From an uncultured Lachnospiraceae bacterium (GTDB lineage Bacteria; Bacillota; Clostridia; Lachnospirales; Lachnospiraceae): 64,000 nucleotides of DNA. Shown here one piece after another: positions 53,795 to 63,458 of this stretch. Where the stretch lies: NCBI GenBank assembly GCA_902786365.1, contig CADACD010000008.1, forward strand, positions 17,552 through 81,551, given 5' to 3'. The position numbers were made by a program, and so were the translations under genes. The notes beneath the pieces were generated by a model. It did not search any database. It was given only the letters and a program-made list of their open reading frames with translations, and had not been told where the DNA came from. Positions within the stretch are counted from its first letter, which is position 1. The number at the start of each line of letters is the position of its first letter.

Positions 53795-54625
53795 GTGATC
53801 AGATTAGGAGAGAGACAGACTTTAAAATGTATTAAAAAAGTGGATTTTGGAATATATGTGGGAGAAAATGAAAATGAAAAAATTTTACTTCCTAAAAAGC
53901 AGGTTAGAAGTGATATTAAAATTGGTGACAAAATAGATGTGTTTGTATATAGAGATTCATCAGATCGCCTGATTGCTACTACAAGCCAGCCGTATATCAC
54001 ATTAGGAGAACTTGCGGTACTTGAGGTAAATGCAGTGGGAAAGATTGGTGCATTTCTTGATTGGGGGCTTGAAAAAGATTTGTTTTTGCCGTTCAAAGAG
54101 CAGACATGCAAGGCAGAAGCAGGAAGAGCATACCTTGTATCACTGTATATTGATAAGAGTAACAGGCTTGCGGCTACCATGAAAGTGCACAAATTTCTTA
54201 AAAATGCCAATAAGTACCAAAAAGATGATAATGTAAGTGGAATTATTTATGAATTAAGCAGTGAACTTGGTGCATTTGTTGCAGTCGAAAATGAATATTA
54301 TGGATTGATTCCTAATAAGGAAATTCACACAAAATTAGCAGTGGGCGATGTTGTGAATGCAAGGGTTACTGAGGTAAGAACAGATGGAAAACTCAATTTA
54401 AGCTTAAATAAGAAAGCTTATATGCAGATGGATGAAGACTGTGTGAAAATACTGAAAGTAATAGAAGAGTACGAAGGGGTGCTTCCTTATGGCGAAAAAG
54501 TATCACCGGAGATAATAGCAAGAGATTTCGGATTAAGTAAAAATGCATTTAAACGGGCGATTGGAAGATTATATAAAGCAAGAAAGATTGACATAGAAGA
54601 AAAAAGTATTAGAATAATTAAATAG
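53795..54625 (+). CDS. cvfB: S1-domain RNA-binding protein of the CvfB/YitL family
   Basis: The 276-residue protein has the CvfB arrangement: three S1-like OB modules (FGIYVGENENEKILLPKKQV; KIGAFLDWGLEKDLFLPFKE; LGAFVAVENEYYGLIPNKEI) and a C-terminal winged helix (ARDFGLSKNAFKRAIGRLYK). In Gram-positives CvfB binds RNA and affects virulence and stress gene expression. The GTG at 53795 is preferred because GGAGG (53783-53787) lies 7 nt upstream; the ATG at 53789 is too close to it. Confidence 0.9.
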   Translation: MIRLGERQTLKCIKKVDFGIYVGENENEKILLPKKQVRSDIKIGDKIDVFVYRDSSDRLIATTSQPYITLGELAVLEVNAVGKIGAFLDWGLEKDLFLPFKEQTCKAEAGRAYLVSLYIDKSNRLAATMKVHKFLKNANKYQKDDNVSGIIYELSSELGAFVAVENEYYGLIPNKEIHTKLAVGDVVNARVTEVRTDGKLNLSLNKKAYMQMDEDCVKILKVIEEYEGVLPYGEKVSPEIIARDFGLSKNAFKRAIGRLYKARKIDIEEKSIRIIK

Positions 54626-54814
54626 TATGAGGTTAGGGGTAAAAGGCCGTGCATTTCATGCTTATACAGTTCATGCTTGCATGGAAAAAGTATAATCTTT
54701 TTGACCAAAACATCATATTATAGCATAAATGGCTGACAAGATAAATATAATAAAATATGGAAGGATATGCAGCAAACGGCTATCAGCCGGCCAACATACT
54801 GCAGGGTGATTTGA

Positions 54815-55189
54815 ATGAAAAAAATAATTAGTACAGACAAGGCTCCGGCGGCAATAGGACCATATTCACAGGCGATTGAAGTGAATGGAATGGTTTATAC
54901 ATCAGGAGTGATTCCGGTAGTACCTTCGACAGGAGAGATACCTGAGGGTATAGAGGCCCAGGCAGATCAGGCAATAGGAAATATGTGTGAGCTTTTAAAG
55001 GCAGCAGGAACAAATGCTGATAATGTGGTAAAGACAACTGTATTTATCAAGAATATGGATGATTTTTCAAAGATTAATGAAATTTATTCAAAATATTTTA
55101 CAGAGAACTGCCCGGCACGTTCATGTGTAGAGGTTGCAAGACTTCCTAAAGATGTTCTTATTGAAATTGAAGCAATTGCGATTAAATAA
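54815..55189 (+). CDS. ridA: RidA family enamine/imine deaminase
   Basis: The 124-residue protein is full length for RidA, a trimer that hydrolyses reactive 2-aminoacrylate and related imines formed by PLP enzymes. Motifs: APAAIGPYSQAIEVNGMVYT, SGVIPV, EGIEAQADQAIGNM, and the catalytic Arg in PARSCVEVARLPKDVLIEIE. The ribosome site GCAGGGTGA is about 9 nt from ATG. The upstream 190-nt gap contains short repeats of TTCATGCTT and a small CGGCT/AGCCG hairpin (54779-54793). Confidence 0.94.
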   Translation: MKKIISTDKAPAAIGPYSQAIEVNGMVYTSGVIPVVPSTGEIPEGIEAQADQAIGNMCELLKAAGTNADNVVKTTVFIKNMDDFSKINEIYSKYFTENCPARSCVEVARLPKDVLIEIEAIAIK

Positions 55190-55213
55190 AATGTATCATG
55201 CAAAAGGAGAATT

Positions 55214-56314
55214 ATGACAAAGGCAAGAAAAACAAATCTGTTCTTTTTAGGGGTACTGGCGTTTTATTTGCTGGTGTGTACTTGCATTTTACCTATTATT
55301 CCGAATCGATATCTTAACGAAAGCAGTCTCACAGTTTTATCGCAAGGGTTGATTTTGTTTCCGGGAGTCGTATATGTTATTGCAAATAATGGAAAACCGT
55401 TAAATGAGATTGGAATAAAAAGACTTGGAGCGGGCAATGTCTTTTTGATTATGATATATGCGTTGCTATTAGTTCCTCTAATAAGTTTTGTGAATAGCTT
55501 TTCAATGTTGTTTGCTAAAAATTACATTGTTGGACATCTTGACAGCATGAGTAGTAATCCCTTTTGGCTTAATTTGATTATTGTAGCAGTTATGCCGGCT
55601 TTTGTAGAAGAGTTTACATTCAGAGGAATTATCTATACAGGTTATAGAAATAGTACAATTAAAAGGGCAGTAGCAGGGAGTGCTGTACTCTTTGGAGCGT
55701 TCCATATGAACGTGAACCAGTTTTGTTATGCTGTGGTTATGGGAATATTTTTCGCACTTTTGTACGAGGCTACAGGAAGTATCTATGCATCGATGGTAGC
55801 ACATTTTACATTTAATGCGAATACTCTTGTATTAGAAGAGATTACAAATGCTTCTTTGAATTATATTAAAAAAATGGCAGAAACGGATCCAGAATATGAA
55901 AAATTAGCGGAAGAATTAATAAATTCAGAATCTCAGTCATCAATCACTGATTATTCTCTGGCTGAAAAGATAGCAACATTAAGGTCCCTTTTTATAGTGG
56001 CAATTATTACAACGGCGCTTGCTGTTCTGCTTCTGGTATTCATTGCTAAAAGATGTAACAGAAAAGAGCATTTGAGCAGAGTTCTTTCAGCGTTGTCTGG
56101 AAGCAGTAGAAAAGAAGTAGCCACTCAAAACAATGAAGCCACCGGTTTTGACAACAGGGTACTCAGCAATCAGGAGTATCAGAAGAAAAAAGACCATGAC
56201 AAAGAGGGATATTACATTAAACAGGGATATAATGGCTCAGAAGAATATGGCGGTAAAATAGCAGATAAAGTTTTTATTATTGGCATTATATTATGCGTTT
56301 GCTGTATGCTATGA
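55214..56314 (+). CDS. CPBP family intramembrane metalloprotease
   Basis: The 366-residue membrane protein has about seven hydrophobic segments. The CPBP/CAAX-protease motifs EEFTFRGIIYTGYR (paired Glu and Arg, about residue 135) and FGAFHMNVNQF (His, about 160) are intact, with a further Asn region ASMVAHFTFNAN. A hydrophilic 75-residue stretch follows the last helices. Bacterial members act in bacteriocin immunity, signal-peptide degradation or unknown roles. AAAGGAG precedes ATG by 6 nt; it follows ridA by 24 nt and is probably co-transcribed. Confidence 0.85.
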   Translation: MTKARKTNLFFLGVLAFYLLVCTCILPIIPNRYLNESSLTVLSQGLILFPGVVYVIANNGKPLNEIGIKRLGAGNVFLIMIYALLLVPLISFVNSFSMLFAKNYIVGHLDSMSSNPFWLNLIIVAVMPAFVEEFTFRGIIYTGYRNSTIKRAVAGSAVLFGAFHMNVNQFCYAVVMGIFFALLYEATGSIYASMVAHFTFNANTLVLEEITNASLNYIKKMAETDPEYEKLAEELINSESQSSITDYSLAEKIATLRSLFIVAIITTALAVLLLVFIAKRCNRKEHLSRVLSALSGSSRKEVATQNNEATGFDNRVLSNQEYQKKKDHDKEGYYIKQGYNGSEEYGGKIADKVFIIGIILCVCCML

Positions 56315-56574
56315 GTCTAAATTATGTTACTATTCCGAAATATATAAAAAACGTGAAAAATTATGCCAAAACTATTGTGTTACTGTAATGAAAAAAGGCT
56401 GTAAATATCTGAAACCTTGGTTAAATTAATGGAAAAAAACAAAAATTATGCAAATGTACCAAAACATAAATTTTGTTTTCAGCACTTTAGTCAATGGTAT
56501 TTTTTAAGAAAATGTTATACAATTAAAAAAGCAAATTTAAAAATAAATATATTTATATATAGGAGGATTATTAA

Positions 56575-57687
56575 ATGGCTAGTTTATCATTAAAAAACAT
56601 CAATAAGGTATATCCTAATGGGTTTGTTGCTGTAAAAGACTTTAATCTTGAAATTCAGGACAGAGAGTTTATTATTTTTGTTGGTCCTTCAGGTTGTGGT
56701 AAGTCTACTACACTTCGTATGATTGCAGGTCTTGAAGATATTTCAGGTGGTGAGTTATACATAGGTGACAGACTTGTTAATGATGTAGAGCCTAAGGATA
56801 GAGATATTGCGATGGTTTTCCAGAACTATGCTTTGTATCCGCATATGACAGTATTTGACAACATGGCATTTGGTCTTAAGTTGAGAAAGACACCTAAAGA
56901 TCAGATAGACAAACTTGTACATGAGGCTGCAAGAATTCTTGATATTGAGCACTTACTTGATCGTAAACCAAAGGCTCTATCAGGTGGTCAGAGACAGCGT
57001 GTTGCCATGGGACGTGCTATTGTTCGTAACCCTAAAGTATTCCTTATGGACGAGCCTTTATCAAACCTTGACGCTAAACTTAGAGTACAGATGAGAATTG
57101 AGATTTCTAAGTTACATCAGAGACTTGAGACTACTATCATCTACGTTACACATGACCAGACAGAGGCTATGACACTTGGTACAAGAATCGTAGTTATGAA
57201 GGATGGTATTGCACAGCAGGTTGATACACCGAAGAATCTTTATGATAATCCGGTTAACTTATTTGTTGCAGGATTCATGGGTTCACCACAGATGAACTTT
57301 ATCGATGCTCAGGTTACACAGTCAGGTTCTGATATATTGTTACTGTTTGGTTCTAATTCAATAAGAGTTCCTGATTCAAAAGCAAGAGCACTTATCGATG
57401 GTAATTATATCGACAGAACAGTTGTAATGGGTATCAGACCAGAGGATATCCATGATGAGCAGGTATTCGTAGATTCAAGACCGGACAGTGTGATTGATGT
57501 TACAATCAGATTATACGAAATGCTTGGTGCAGAAGTATTCTTGTATTTTGATATTGACCAGTTTAACTGTACAGCAAGAGTTAATCCTCGTACAACAGCA
57601 AGACCTGGTGATACAATCAGAATGGCTCTCGATACAGCTAAGTTACATATATTTGATAAAGATACACAGCAGGTTATCACAAACTAA
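56575..57687 (+). CDS. msmX: Multi-sugar ABC importer ATPase (MsmX/UgpC type)
   Basis: The 370-residue protein has an ABC domain (Walker [10 protein letters not shown] at about 38-46, Q-loop VFQNYALYP, signature [15 protein letters not shown], Walker [16 protein letters not shown], switch His YVTHDQ) and a C-terminal MalK-like regulatory OB domain (from about 240; [12 protein letters not shown]). Such solitary ATPases energise several carbohydrate importers whose operons lack an ATPase, and no permease gene is adjacent here. Strong AGGAGG before ATG and codon bias suggest high expression. The preceding 260-nt gap is AT-rich with a TATACA at 56516 as possible -10. Confidence 0.9.
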   Translation: MASLSLKNINKVYPNGFVAVKDFNLEIQDREFIIFVGPSGCGKSTTLRMIAGLEDISGGELYIGDRLVNDVEPKDRDIAMVFQNYALYPHMTVFDNMAFGLKLRKTPKDQIDKLVHEAARILDIEHLLDRKPKALSGGQRQRVAMGRAIVRNPKVFLMDEPLSNLDAKLRVQMRIEISKLHQRLETTIIYVTHDQTEAMTLGTRIVVMKDGIAQQVDTPKNLYDNPVNLFVAGFMGSPQMNFIDAQVTQSGSDILLLFGSNSIRVPDSKARALIDGNYIDRTVVMGIRPEDIHDEQVFVDSRPDSVIDVTIRLYEMLGAEVFLYFDIDQFNCTARVNPRTTARPGDTIRMALDTAKLHIFDKDTQQVITN

Positions 57688-57809
57688 TTGATTTGCATAT
57701 AGAAGTCAATTTGATAAAGAATTTGGAATACAGTAATTGAATTGATTGATAACAAATAATGAATCAAAGACTTATTATTTGTCAAATGTGAAAATTAAAT
57801 GAATTTTAA

Positions 57810-57850
57810 GAGAAAATGCATAAAAATTATGCATTTTCTCTTTTATTTTT
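57810..57850 (+). terminator. Terminator of the MsmX-type gene
   Basis: AGAGAAAATGCATAA (57810-57824) pairs perfectly with TTATGCATTTTCTCT (57827-57841), followed by TTTATTTTTT. Confidence 0.9.
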
Positions 57851-57905
57851 TAAAGAAATGCGTTAATATAAAAGGAAGATAATACAGTAAATGGGAGTGA
57901 AGCAA

Positions 57906-58994
57906 ATGATATCAAATCAAATTCTTCTTAGTACAATAGAAGGACTTAAGAGTATAACAAGAATTAACATGTGTGTCATGGATACAGAAGGGAATGTGCT
58001 TGCATCAACATTTCCTGAGGCAGAGAAATATGAAGAGGCTGTAGTTGCTTTTGTTGAATCACAGGCAGACAGCCAGGTAGTTTCAAATTTTCAGTTTTTT
58101 AAAGTGAGTGAGGATAATCAGCTTGAATATATTCTTCTTGCAGAGGGTTCAAGTGATGATGTATATATGGTTGGAAAGATGGCAGCATTCCAGATAAAGA
58201 ATTTGTTAGTGGCTTACAAAGAAAGATATGACAAGGACAATTTTATAAAGAATCTGTTGCTTGATAATATGCTTCTTGTGGATATCTATTCAAGGGCAAA
58301 GAAACTCCATATAGATACAGATGTCAAACGTATCGTATTTATTGTGGAAGCCGTGCATGATAAAGACAATAATGTTTTGGAGACTATCAGAAGTATGTTT
58401 ACGGGAAAACCAAAAGATTTCATCACGGCAGTAGATGAAAAGAGTATCATTATTGTAAAAGAGGTTGAACAGGATCAGACATATGTGGATTTAGAAAAGC
58501 TTGCCAATACTCTTCTGGATATGCTTAACACAGAAGCGATGGCATCGGTAGATATTGCGTTTGGAACAATTATCAATGATATCAAAGAAGTCTCACGTTC
58601 ATACAAGGAAGCAAAATTAGCCTTGGATGTTGGCAAAATTTTCTACAGTGATAAGCATGTAATGGCATATAATGGACTTGGAATAGGAAGGCTTATTTAT
58701 CAGTTACCGCTTCCGTTATGTAAAATGTTTATCAAAGAAATATTTGATGCAAAATCACCGGATGAATTTGATGAAGAGACACTTATTACAATTAACAAAT
58801 TTTTTGAGAACAGCTTGAATGTTTCTGAAACATCAAGACAGTTATATATCCACAGAAATACATTAGTATACAGATTGGATAAACTGCAAAAGCTTACAAA
58901 CCTTGATCTTCGTGTATTTGATGATGCAATTACATTTAAGATTGCTCTTATGGTTGTTAAATATATGAAATATATGGAAACTATGGACTATTAA
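57906..58994 (+). CDS. PucR/CdaR-type transcriptional regulator
   Basis: The 362-residue protein has an N-terminal sensor-like domain (about 1-125; ITRINMCVMDTEGNVLAST), a central GGDEF-like but degenerate region found in CdaR proteins, and a C-terminal PucR-type HTH at about 300-350 (ENSLNVSETSRQLYIHRNTL followed by VYRLDKLQKLTNLD). Members control sugar diacid, purine or amino acid use. ATG 57906 follows GGGAG by 9 nt; the ATG at 57891 has none. It lies after the sugar ATPase gene and before ftsE, with separate transcription from the former, so the regulated genes are not evident. Confidence 0.82.
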   Translation: MISNQILLSTIEGLKSITRINMCVMDTEGNVLASTFPEAEKYEEAVVAFVESQADSQVVSNFQFFKVSEDNQLEYILLAEGSSDDVYMVGKMAAFQIKNLLVAYKERYDKDNFIKNLLLDNMLLVDIYSRAKKLHIDTDVKRIVFIVEAVHDKDNNVLETIRSMFTGKPKDFITAVDEKSIIIVKEVEQDQTYVDLEKLANTLLDMLNTEAMASVDIAFGTIINDIKEVSRSYKEAKLALDVGKIFYSDKHVMAYNGLGIGRLIYQLPLPLCKMFIKEIFDAKSPDEFDEETLITINKFFENSLNVSETSRQLYIHRNTLVYRLDKLQKLTNLDLRVFDDAITFKIALMVVKYMKYMETMDY

Positions 58995-59060
58995 AAGAGT
59001 TTGTAGTAAAATTATGTGTGTTTTTTACTAGAAAGTGTATAGGAGAGCGGAGGAACACAG

Positions 59061-59747
59061 ATGATAGTTTTAGAAGATGTCAGTAAATCATATTCTACAG
59101 GTTCACCAGCCATTAAAAATATAAGCTTGAAAATTGAAGAAGGTGAATTTGTATTTATTGTTGGTAACAGTGGTTCCGGTAAATCGACACTGATTAAGCT
59201 GCTGTTAAAAGAATTAGAACCAACAAGTGGAAAGATATTTGTCAATGGCAAGTATTTGAATACAATTAAGAGAAGAAAGATACCTGAACACAGACGAGGC
59301 ATTGGTGTAGTATTTCAGGATTTCAGACTTTTAAAAGATAGAAATGTATATGATAATATTGCATTTGCACAACGTGTTGTAGAGACACCTGTTAAGGAAA
59401 TCAAGAGGCGGGTGCCGGCAATGCTTGCATTAGTGGGGCTTGCTGAAAAATACCGTTCATTTCCTAAGGAATTATCAGGTGGCGAGCAGCAGAGAGTGGC
59501 ACTGGCAAGAGCTCTTGTCAATAATCCGACCATTCTTTTGGCAGATGAGCCTACCGGAAATCTTGATCCGAAAAATTCATGGGAAATTATGAAGCTTTTG
59601 GAAGAGATTAATAAACGAGGGACAACAGTAGTGGTTGTTACACATAACAGGGAAATCGTTGATGCAATGAATAAACGTGTTATTACTATGCATAAGGGCG
59701 TAATATTAAGTGACGAGAAAAAAGGTGAATATTCATATGAAAATTAA
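59061..59747 (+). CDS. ftsE: Cell division ATP-binding protein FtsE
   Basis: The 228-residue ABC ATPase has Walker A GNSGSGKST, Q-loop VVFQDFRLLKDR (diagnostic for FtsE), signature LSGGEQQRVALARAL, Walker B ILLADEPTGNLDP and switch His VVTHNRE. FtsE works with the membrane protein FtsX, whose gene overlaps it by 11 nt, to activate peptidoglycan hydrolases in the cell wall. Two such hydrolase genes follow directly. GGAGGAACACAG precedes the ATG. Confidence 0.95.
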   Translation: MIVLEDVSKSYSTGSPAIKNISLKIEEGEFVFIVGNSGSGKSTLIKLLLKELEPTSGKIFVNGKYLNTIKRRKIPEHRRGIGVVFQDFRLLKDRNVYDNIAFAQRVVETPVKEIKRRVPAMLALVGLAEKYRSFPKELSGGEQQRVALARALVNNPTILLADEPTGNLDPKNSWEIMKLLEEINKRGTTVVVVTHNREIVDAMNKRVITMHKGVILSDEKKGEYSYEN

Positions 59748-60645
59748 TACATTAGCCTATAGTTGCGGACAAGGCATTAAAAACATAAGAAGAAACAAGT
59801 TATTTTCACTTGCTTCTGTAGGAACAATTACAGCATGTATATTTTTGATTGGATTATTTTATATCATTATAGCAAATTTTCAGTATCTTGTGAAAGAGGC
59901 AGAAGACTCTGTGTGTATCACTGTGTTTTTTGATGATGATATTACAGATAAAAGAATTACAGAGATAGGTGAGCAGATTGAGAAAAGAGAAGAGGTATCG
60001 GAGGTTAAGTATACCTCGGGAGATGAAGCATGGGAGGATTATAAAGAGAGATATTTTGCAGAAGAACCTGATTTGGCAGAGGGATTCAGGGATGACAATC
60101 CTTTAGCGGGATCTTCTAATTATGAGATATATTTAAATGATCTTAAGAAGCAGGATGCATTTGTTGCTTATTTAAAGACAATCAGTGGAATCAGAAAGGT
60201 AAATTACTCTGAGAATACAGCGAATACATTGAACGATTTTGCGAAAGTTGTGGGATATGTATCTGTTACAATTATTGTTATTTTGTTTGCAGTTGGAATT
60301 TTCCTGATAAGCAATACGGTAATGATAGGAATTACGGTAAGAAAAGAAGAAATACGAATCATGAAGCTGATTGGTGCAACGGATGTGTTTGTAAGACTTC
60401 CGTTTATCATTGAAGGTGTGGTAATAGGATTGATTGGGGCAATATTGCCTGTCATTGCCTTGATATTCATATACCAGAAGGTTATTGTGTATTTGATGAC
60501 ACAGTTCCAGTCGTTTACAAGTATAGTGACATTTATAAGTTCAAGGCAGATATTCTCAGTTGTTGTGCCTATGGCGCTGACTATAGGTGCAGGCATAGGA
60601 TTAATTGGAAGTAAAATTACTATAAGAAAACATTTGAAAGTATAG
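59737..60645 (+). CDS. ftsX: Cell division membrane protein FtsX
   Basis: The 302-residue protein has four membrane segments (about 23-43, 172-192, 217-237 and 265-285) and an extracellular loop of about 120 residues after the first, the site that contacts hydrolase activators. The start IKNIRRNKLFSLASVGTITA is typical of FtsX. ATG 59737 is chosen because AAAGGTGA precedes it; it lies inside the end of ftsE. It transmits ATP hydrolysis by FtsE to the coiled-coil murein hydrolases encoded next. Confidence 0.94.
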   Translation: MKINTLAYSCGQGIKNIRRNKLFSLASVGTITACIFLIGLFYIIIANFQYLVKEAEDSVCITVFFDDDITDKRITEIGEQIEKREEVSEVKYTSGDEAWEDYKERYFAEEPDLAEGFRDDNPLAGSSNYEIYLNDLKKQDAFVAYLKTISGIRKVNYSENTANTLNDFAKVVGYVSVTIIVILFAVGIFLISNTVMIGITVRKEEIRIMKLIGATDVFVRLPFIIEGVVIGLIGAILPVIALIFIYQKVIVYLMTQFQSFTSIVTFISSRQIFSVVVPMALTIGAGIGLIGSKITIRKHLKV

Positions 60646-60751
60646 GATGTTGAAATAAAAGTATTTCCCAAATAAAAAAGCAGGGGATCAGACGGATATG
60701 TGCAGTCTGACGGGAACATGTAGGAATATAGTATTGGAGAATGATGAAATT

Positions 60752-61939
60752 TTGAGAAAAAGACTAGTTACTATTGCAGGTATGATAGTATCAGCAGTGA
60801 TGGTTATTTCTATGGCAGAACCGCTTAAAGCTACAAGCATACAGGAAGAACAGAATAAACAGGAACAACTGCACGAAGAAATTGAAAATGCGCAGCAGAT
60901 TCTTGAAGAACTGGATAAGCTTAAGGAAGACACCAATACATACATAGCTGAAATGGATTTGAAAATGGAGCAGCTGACAAGTTACATTGTTGAGTTGAAT
61001 ACACAAATTGAAGCCAAAGTAAAAGAGATTAAAGAGCTCAATGAAGAACTTTTAAGCCAGCAGAAAGATATTGATTCACAATATGATGCAATGAAAAAAA
61101 GAATCAAATTTTTGTATGAAAATGGTCAGACAGAATATATTGATATGATTTTTAATTCAGGCGATATGAGTGAACTTTTGAATAAAGCAGAATATCTTTC
61201 CAAAATCACAGAATATGACAGAAATATGCTTGATAAACTCAAAAAGACAAAAGAATTAATAGAGTATACAAAGAATACATTAGAAAATGAAAAAAACAGT
61301 TTATCAAATCTAAAAGATGAAGCCCAAAAAGAGCAGGCTGAAATTGAAATATTGGTAGAGGCAAAAGCACAATTATTGTTGGAAACAGAGGAAAAGATAG
61401 AATCGACACAGACAGATTTAGAGACTATGGAAGGCCAGCTTGCGGCATCTATTGCGATTGAGCAAGAGCTTCAAGAACAGGAGAGACTGCTCAAACAATG
61501 GGCAGCGAGTGAAGAATACAGCAGTCTGCTGACATCAGGCTATAATGGGGAAAAGTTCAGATGGCCGCTTAAGGGGTATTATAGTATATCATCAGGATTT
61601 GTACACAGGATAAATCCTGTGACGAATCAACCGGAGAATCATTCGGGAATCGATATTCCCGCACCGGCAGGGACACCGATAAGTGCAGCAGCAGATGGTG
61701 TGGTTGCATGGGCGTACAGAAGTGGAAGTGCGGGAAACTGGGTAGGAATTGATCATGGCAATGGTGTCATGACAGTATATATGCATATGTCGGGATTTAA
61801 CTGCGAAGCAGGTGATGTAGTGAAAACCGGAGATACGATAGGATTTGTGGGCTCAACAGGTCAGTCAACGGGAAATCATTTGCATTTCAGTGTCAGAATT
61901 GATGGTGTATATGTAAATCCAATCAATTTCTTAGGATAA
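60752..61939 (+). CDS. Coiled-coil M23 murein hydrolase, PcsB/EnvC type (first copy)
   Basis: The 395-residue secreted protein has a signal peptide (VTIAGMIVSAVMVISMAEPL), a coiled-coil region (about 35-235) and a C-terminal M23/LytM domain (from about 275) with ENHSGIDIPAPAG (His and Asp zinc ligands) and GNHLHFSVR (HLH). The zinc ligands and the other catalytic His (YMHMSGF) are all present, so it looks active. The TTG at 60752 fits the signal peptide and matches the TTG of the next gene; GGAGA is 11 nt upstream. It follows ftsX and is the expected partner whose hydrolase is released by FtsEX. Confidence 0.88.
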   Translation: MRKRLVTIAGMIVSAVMVISMAEPLKATSIQEEQNKQEQLHEEIENAQQILEELDKLKEDTNTYIAEMDLKMEQLTSYIVELNTQIEAKVKEIKELNEELLSQQKDIDSQYDAMKKRIKFLYENGQTEYIDMIFNSGDMSELLNKAEYLSKITEYDRNMLDKLKKTKELIEYTKNTLENEKNSLSNLKDEAQKEQAEIEILVEAKAQLLLETEEKIESTQTDLETMEGQLAASIAIEQELQEQERLLKQWAASEEYSSLLTSGYNGEKFRWPLKGYYSISSGFVHRINPVTNQPENHSGIDIPAPAGTPISAAADGVVAWAYRSGSAGNWVGIDHGNGVMTVYMHMSGFNCEAGDVVKTGDTIGFVGSTGQSTGNHLHFSVRIDGVYVNPINFLG

Positions 61940-61976
61940 AAAGCAGCAGAAGAGCAATTATATGAGGAGGTACATT

Positions 61977-63434
61977 TTGAGAAAAAAAATATTATCAATT
62001 GCATGTATGTTATTGTCAGCAACGATGATTATAGGAATCGCACAGCCTTTGAAGGCGACTAGTCTTGAGGATGCTGCTGCGGGGATTGAAGAGGAAAAAA
62101 ATAAACAGACTGAACTCAAAAATGGTATTGAAGATGCAGAACAGATTCTAAAGGATCTTGAACAGTTAAAAAGCGATACTACGATTTACATCTCGGCATT
62201 AGATGATAAAATGTCGAGCATTACAGACTATATTATTGATTTAAATACTCAGATTGATGCAAAACAATCTGAAATAGAAAGTATTAATGAAACACTTTCG
62301 GAACAGCAAAAGGATATAGAATCACAATATGAGTCCATGAAAAAGCGTATCAAATTTTTATATGAAAATGGGCAGTTAGAATATATTGATATGATTTTAA
62401 ATTCGGGTAATATAAGCGAGTTGCTGAATAAAGCAGAATATCTTTCTAAAATTACAGAATATGATAGGAATATGCTTAATAAACTGAAAGAGACAAAAGA
62501 GAAGATAGAAGTTACAAAAGGTACTCTTGAACAGGAAAAGACCAATCTGAACAACCTCAAATTAGAGGCAGAGAATGAGCAGGAGGAAGTTGAGAAACTG
62601 GTAGAGGCAAAAGCAGAGGTATTAAGAGAGACAAATGCAAAGATAGACAGCACACAGTCAGAACTTGACACCATGGAAGGAGAATTGGCGGCTTCTGAGG
62701 CTATCGAAGCAGAGCTTGTGGAACTTGAGAAAAATCTGGAAGAACAATTAAGACTGGAAGAAGAGAAGAGATTAGAAGAACAGCGCCGATTGGAAGAGCA
62801 GCAGAGACTGGAAGAGGAAAGAAAGTTAGAAGAACAGCGAAAACGTGAAGAAGAAAGTAAGGCAGCACAGAAAGAAGAGGATGACAAGCAATTAAATAGT
62901 CAGACAGACAATAGCGGTTCTGATAATTCCAACTCAGGAGGCAGCACCGGTAATACAGCAAACACAGACAGTGGGAATAATAACACAGGAAATGCTACAG
63001 ATAACTCAAAGGCTAACACAGGAAGTGATACAAATACTTCAAGTGGGAAATTTTCATGGCCACTGCCGGGATATTATTATATTTCATCAGGATTTATACA
63101 CAGAATTAATCCTGTTACTGGATTAGCAGAAAATCATTCTGGAATTGATATTCCTGCACCAGCTGGAACTTATGTGCATGCTGCCGGAAGTGGAACAGTT
63201 GCGTGGGCATACAGAAGTGCTTCGGCAGGAAATTGGATAGGTATATATCACGGTGATGGTATATATACTGTATATATGCATATGTCAGGTTTTAATTGCT
63301 CTGAAGGAGATTATGTTAATACAGGAGATGTCATTGGCTTTGTAGGTTCAACAGGCCAGTCAACAGGAAACCATCTGCATTTTAGTGTCAGAGTAAATGG
63401 TTCTTATGTCGATCCTAATGGTTATCTTAAATAA
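61977..63434 (+). CDS. Coiled-coil M23 murein hydrolase, PcsB/EnvC type (second copy)
   Basis: This 485-residue protein is a paralogue of the preceding one: signal peptide (LSIACMLLSATMIIGIAQPL), coiled coil with near-identical blocks (KKRIKFLYENGQ, LLNKAEYLSKITEYDRNML), then an insertion of Glu/Arg/Gln-rich helix (about 245-300) and an Asn/Ser/Gly-rich linker (about 305-355), and an intact M23 domain (ENHSGIDIPAPAG, GNHLHFSVR). TTG 61977 follows GAGGAGG by 6 nt and gives the proper signal peptide. The added helix and linker set the enzyme further from the coiled coil than in copy one. It lies 37 nt after the first copy and ahead of the CtpA-like gene, in one apparent operon with ftsEX. Confidence 0.88.
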   Translation: MRKKILSIACMLLSATMIIGIAQPLKATSLEDAAAGIEEEKNKQTELKNGIEDAEQILKDLEQLKSDTTIYISALDDKMSSITDYIIDLNTQIDAKQSEIESINETLSEQQKDIESQYESMKKRIKFLYENGQLEYIDMILNSGNISELLNKAEYLSKITEYDRNMLNKLKETKEKIEVTKGTLEQEKTNLNNLKLEAENEQEEVEKLVEAKAEVLRETNAKIDSTQSELDTMEGELAASEAIEAELVELEKNLEEQLRLEEEKRLEEQRRLEEQQRLEEERKLEEQRKREEESKAAQKEEDDKQLNSQTDNSGSDNSNSGGSTGNTANTDSGNNNTGNATDNSKANTGSDTNTSSGKFSWPLPGYYYISSGFIHRINPVTGLAENHSGIDIPAPAGTYVHAAGSGTVAWAYRSASAGNWIGIYHGDGIYTVYMHMSGFNCSEGDYVNTGDVIGFVGSTGQSTGNHLHFSVRVNGSYVDPNGYLK

Positions 63435-63458
63435 TTGCAGAAATGGAGATTATTTATA

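Noticed and set aside
62249-62887. 212-codon Ser/Phe-rich minus-strand frame in the second hydrolase gene
   Set aside because: Antisense of the coiled-coil coding region; composition follows from Glu/Lys codons on the plus strand.
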